DNA of 34,409 nucleotides, taken from assembly GCA_947632195.1 (NCBI GenBank), contig CANROE010000019.1, positions 1-34,409 of the forward strand. The letters run 5' to 3'. Below the pieces are notes generated by a model. The model had not been told where the DNA came from. It ran no database searches and saw only the letters and a program-made list of their open reading frames with translations. The position numbers and the translations under genes are program-made. This stretch comes from an uncultured Clostridia bacterium (GTDB lineage Bacteria > Bacillota > Clostridia > Christensenellales > Borkfalkiaceae). Below, piece by piece: positions 31,577 through 34,409 of the stretch (positions are counted from its first letter, which is position 1; each line of letters begins with the position of its first letter).

Positions 31577-34270
31577 ATGTTAAAATTATCGGGAATCAAA
31601 AAGGATTATAAGGTCGCCGACGGCTATGTCCACGCCTTAAAGGGGATCGACCTCGTATTCCGCAAGAATGAGTTCGTCTACATTTTAGGGCAGTCGGGCT
31701 GCGGCAAGACGACCCTTCTCAACGTCATCGGCGGGCTCGACCACTACACCGAGGGCGACCTCATCATCCAGGGCAAGTCCACCAAGGACTTCAAGGACCG
31801 CGATTGGGACGTCTACCGCAACCACAGGATCGGGTTCATCTTCCAGACCTATAACCTCATTCCCCACCAGACGGTGCTGGGGAACGTGGAACTTGCGCTC
31901 ACGATCGCGGGCATTCCGCGCGACGAGCGGCGGGAGCGGGCAAGACAGGCTCTCGAACGGGTCGGGCTCGGCGAAGAGCTCAACAAGAGGCCCAACCAGC
32001 TCTCGGGCGGACAGATGCAGCGCGTCGCCATCGCCCGCGCTCTCGTCAACAACCCCGATATTTTGCTCGCCGATGAGCCGACGGGCGCGCTCGACAGCAA
32101 GACGAGCGTCGAAGTCATGGACCTCATCAAAGAGATCGCGGGAGAGCGGCTCGTCATCATGGTGACGCACAACCCCGAACTTGCCGAAAAGTACGCGACC
32201 CGTATCGTGCGGCTCAAAGACGGACTGGTGGAGTCGGACAGCGACCCCTATACCGACGAGCTCGAAGAGGAGCGGTGGGACGTAGACCGCGAGGCGGAAA
32301 GCGTCAAGAGCAAGAAGAAAGAGGGGCAGAAAGCGCGCGCAAAGATGAGCTTTTTGACCTCGCTCTCCCTTTCGGCGCGCAATCTTCTTACCAAAAAGGG
32401 GAGGACGATTTTAACTTCCGTCGCGGGCAGCATCGGCATTATCAGCGTCTGCCTCGTGCTCGCCCTTTCGAGCGGGTTCAACAACTACATCAAAAAGACG
32501 GAAGAGGATATGCTCTCCTACTATCCCGTGCAGGTCACGGAGAATACCTTCGACATGACCGCCGTCATGGGCGCCATGCAGAGCTATCAGCCGGATATTG
32601 ACCTTGAAAAGATCGACGATAAGGCGTATGTCAATTCTTTCCTGACGGGACTTGCGCACAATATGGCGGTCCAAAACGACATCAGTGAAAAATATCTTAA
32701 CTTTATCCGCGATATGGATCCCGCCCTTGTGAATGCGATTTCCTACGGCTACGGCACAACGCTTTTGGACAACATCTATACCAACGTGACGACTGGCGGC
32801 GTATTCCATGACGGCGTGAGAACAGAACGGGTGGAGCAGAATTTGTCTCTCACACAGCTCAAGTCTTTCTATATTAAGGAGCTCCGTACTTATGCGCCGA
32901 CCTATAACAGCCTGCTCTCGATGGCAGATTTGTTTGGGAATATCGTCCATAAAATGCCGAATACCGCCAAGGCGGGGGAGGAGGGCTTTTCCGACTTTGT
33001 TCTTTCGCAGTACGATCTGCTCGGCGGCAAGAAGGCCCACTTCCCGCAAAACGAAAATGAAGCGGTGCTCGTCGTAGGTGAAAACAGCATGATCACGGAC
33101 ATGACAGTCGCCCAACTTGGGATGCTCGATGAAGAGAAATTCATCTCTCCCTTCCTCAAAGAACAGGGCACTGATCAGACGAATTGGGATCATTCGATCG
33201 ACTTTTCGGAGATCATAGGGAAAAAGTACGTCCTTGCTTTCAACGATGCGGTGTATTCCGCGAAGGGGGGCAACCCGCTCATGGGCTCTTATCCTTTTGA
33301 ATACAACGGCGATTGGAACAATAAGGGCGATTGGGCGGAGTATCATGTCCCCGAAGACGAGGGGATAGAGGTCACAGTGACGGCAGTGCTGCGCCTTAAA
33401 AGCAATTACACCTATGGCTGTCTTACCGAAGGGCTCAATCTTACCGAAGAGACCTTTATGAGCTATCTTACACACAATCTCGATTCCGAGATCGTGCAGT
33501 GGATGAAAAGCCCGTCGGCGAAGGTGCCGCAGTTTGTCATTGACGAGCTCGTCAAGGTGAATCCGCAACTCTCTGCGGGGACGGAGCTTTACTATGCGCC
33601 CGCTTCCAATCTGAGTGGCAAGAATGGGTTCGTGCCTGCGGGAAACTTCGCCGTCGCCTACGATCTCGACAGCGCCATTCGCCTTCTTGGCGGAAACGAT
33701 GCGCCCAATTCTGTCTCCATCTATCCTAAGGACTTTGACAGCAAAGAGGAAGTAATAAATTATCTTGACAGCTGGAACGAGCTTCCCACGACGACAGAGG
33801 AAGAGAAGATCACATATACCGACACGGTAGGACTTCTCATGAAGATGGTAAAGACGATGCTCGACGTCATCACCTATGTGCTCGTCGCCTTCACCGCGAT
33901 CTCGCTCATCGTCTCGTCCGTGATGATAGGTATCATCACCTACGTTTCGGTGGTGGAGCGCGTCAAGGAGATCGGCGTGCTGCGCTCCCTCGGCGCGAGG
34001 AAACGGGATATCAAGAACCTCTTCAATGCGGAGACCTTCATCATAGGGCTCGGCGCGGGTCTCATCGGCGCGGCGGTCACCTATCTTCTCGAAATTCCCA
34101 TCAACGCCATCATCTTCTCCCTGTCGGGGATCTCGGGGATCGCCTCGCTACCCATTCTCACGGCGGGGATCATGGTGCTCATCAGCGTGGCGCTCACCCT
34201 CATCTCGGGACTCATTCCCGCCTCGGCAGCCGCCAAGAAAGACCCAGTTATCGCCCTCCGCACCGAATAA
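31577..34270 (+). CDS. Fused ABC transporter ATPase-permease, MacB/FtsX type
   Basis: 897-aa protein. The N-terminal ATPase (1-230) has Walker [10 protein letters not shown] (38-46), the Q-loop in [12 protein letters not shown], signature [15 protein letters not shown], Walker [14 protein letters not shown] and the switch MVTHN. After a charged linker comes a first transmembrane helix (about 275-300), a large extracytoplasmic domain of about 450 residues, and three C-terminal helices with the FtsX/MacB fold ([30 protein letters not shown]). In MacB-type systems ATP hydrolysis drives conformational work on periplasmic or surface substrates rather than ordinary transport. Peptide, lipoprotein or antibiotic resistance roles are possible. 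It follows the marR gene. The big extracellular domain has no motif I recognise. Confidence 0.92.
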   Translation: MLKLSGIKKDYKVADGYVHALKGIDLVFRKNEFVYILGQSGCGKTTLLNVIGGLDHYTEGDLIIQGKSTKDFKDRDWDVYRNHRIGFIFQTYNLIPHQTVLGNVELALTIAGIPRDERRERARQALERVGLGEELNKRPNQLSGGQMQRVAIARALVNNPDILLADEPTGALDSKTSVEVMDLIKEIAGERLVIMVTHNPELAEKYATRIVRLKDGLVESDSDPYTDELEEERWDVDREAESVKSKKKEGQKARAKMSFLTSLSLSARNLLTKKGRTILTSVAGSIGIISVCLVLALSSGFNNYIKKTEEDMLSYYPVQVTENTFDMTAVMGAMQSYQPDIDLEKIDDKAYVNSFLTGLAHNMAVQNDISEKYLNFIRDMDPALVNAISYGYGTTLLDNIYTNVTTGGVFHDGVRTERVEQNLSLTQLKSFYIKELRTYAPTYNSLLSMADLFGNIVHKMPNTAKAGEEGFSDFVLSQYDLLGGKKAHFPQNENEAVLVVGENSMITDMTVAQLGMLDEEKFISPFLKEQGTDQTNWDHSIDFSEIIGKKYVLAFNDAVYSAKGGNPLMGSYPFEYNGDWNNKGDWAEYHVPEDEGIEVTVTAVLRLKSNYTYGCLTEGLNLTEETFMSYLTHNLDSEIVQWMKSPSAKVPQFVIDELVKVNPQLSAGTELYYAPASNLSGKNGFVPAGNFAVAYDLDSAIRLLGGNDAPNSVSIYPKDFDSKEEVINYLDSWNELPTTTEEEKITYTDTVGLLMKMVKTMLDVITYVLVAFTAISLIVSSVMIGIITYVSVVERVKEIGVLRSLGARKRDIKNLFNAETFIIGLGAGLIGAAVTYLLEIPINAIIFSLSGISGIASLPILTAGIMVLISVALTLISGLIPASAAAKKDPVIALRTE

Positions 34271-34318
34271 AAGAGGGGCCAAACGGACATACTTCTTTCA
34301 AACGGAAAGAGGTGCGTT

Positions 34319-34396
34319 ATGGCAAAAAAGAACAAACTTCCGAAACTCACCGACGAGGAGTACGAGGAATATCTGAAATCGCTTTTAACGAAATAA
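34319..34396 (+). CDS. Small hypothetical protein, 25 aa
   Basis: ATG at 34319 with AGAGG about 6 nt upstream encodes a 25-residue acidic/basic peptide (MAKKNKLPKLTDEEYEEYLK...) ending at TAA 34394-34396. It is 48 bp after the ABC transporter stop and probably co-transcribed. No membrane segment or known domain is visible. The good ribosome site and charged helical composition suggest it is translated. Confidence 0.5.
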   Translation: MAKKNKLPKLTDEEYEEYLKSLLTK

Positions 34397-34409
34397 AAAA
34401 ATCGGGAGA

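Overview
The window joins two compositionally different pieces. Positions 1 to about 11.5 kb are AT-rich and carry a restriction-modification and defence island. Positions from about 11.85 kb to the end are GC-rich and carry metabolic, transport and regulatory genes with near-consensus sigma-A promoters and Shine-Dalgarno sites. FeoAB, YitT, a YtrA-type GntR/ABC operon, XRE regulators with membrane domains and a thioredoxin reductase without an NADPH motif all suggest an anaerobic member of the Bacillota (Clostridia), probably an uncultured gut lineage. The taxon is an inference and cannot be fixed from this sequence.

Island (193-9592, minus strand): eight tightly packed genes follow one promoter at about 9.64 kb. 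In order of transcription they are a small XRE controller, a fusion of two cytosine-C5 methyltransferases, a PD-(D/E)XK restriction endonuclease, a Vsr nicking endonuclease, a 724-aa protein with two GHKL ATPase modules and a histidine-kinase-like H-box, a receiver-domain protein with an uncharacterised C-terminal half, a stand-alone cytosine-C5 methyltransferase, and an HNH-type nuclease. A two-component-like pair embedded in a restriction operon is the most unusual feature here. To the right lie the C-terminal remnant of a large serine recombinase and, on the opposite strand, an AIPR (abortive infection) gene without its 5' end. They look like scars of earlier mobile-element traffic.

Host part: aspA (aspartase) converges on an mgtC-like/CPA2 antiporter pair. 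A ytrA-type repressor, ABC ATPase and permease operon starts from a perfect TTGACA-17-TATAAT promoter that overlaps a palindromic operator. The feo operon (feoA, feoA, feoB and a Cys-rich membrane peptide) is flanked and interrupted by four copies of a 16-bp palindrome. Next come fucO and a DUF308-like membrane protein, yitT, and a probable ferredoxin-type thioredoxin reductase whose promoter predicts a leaderless mRNA. A 1.4-kb repeat field follows (237-bp tandem repeats and dispersed palindromic elements). After it come a membrane-anchored XRE regulator divergent from an AzoR-like flavoprotein, a CNNM/HlyC-type CBS transporter, a THUMP RNA methyltransferase, and a MarR regulator leading a fused MacB-type ABC transporter and a 25-aa ORF.
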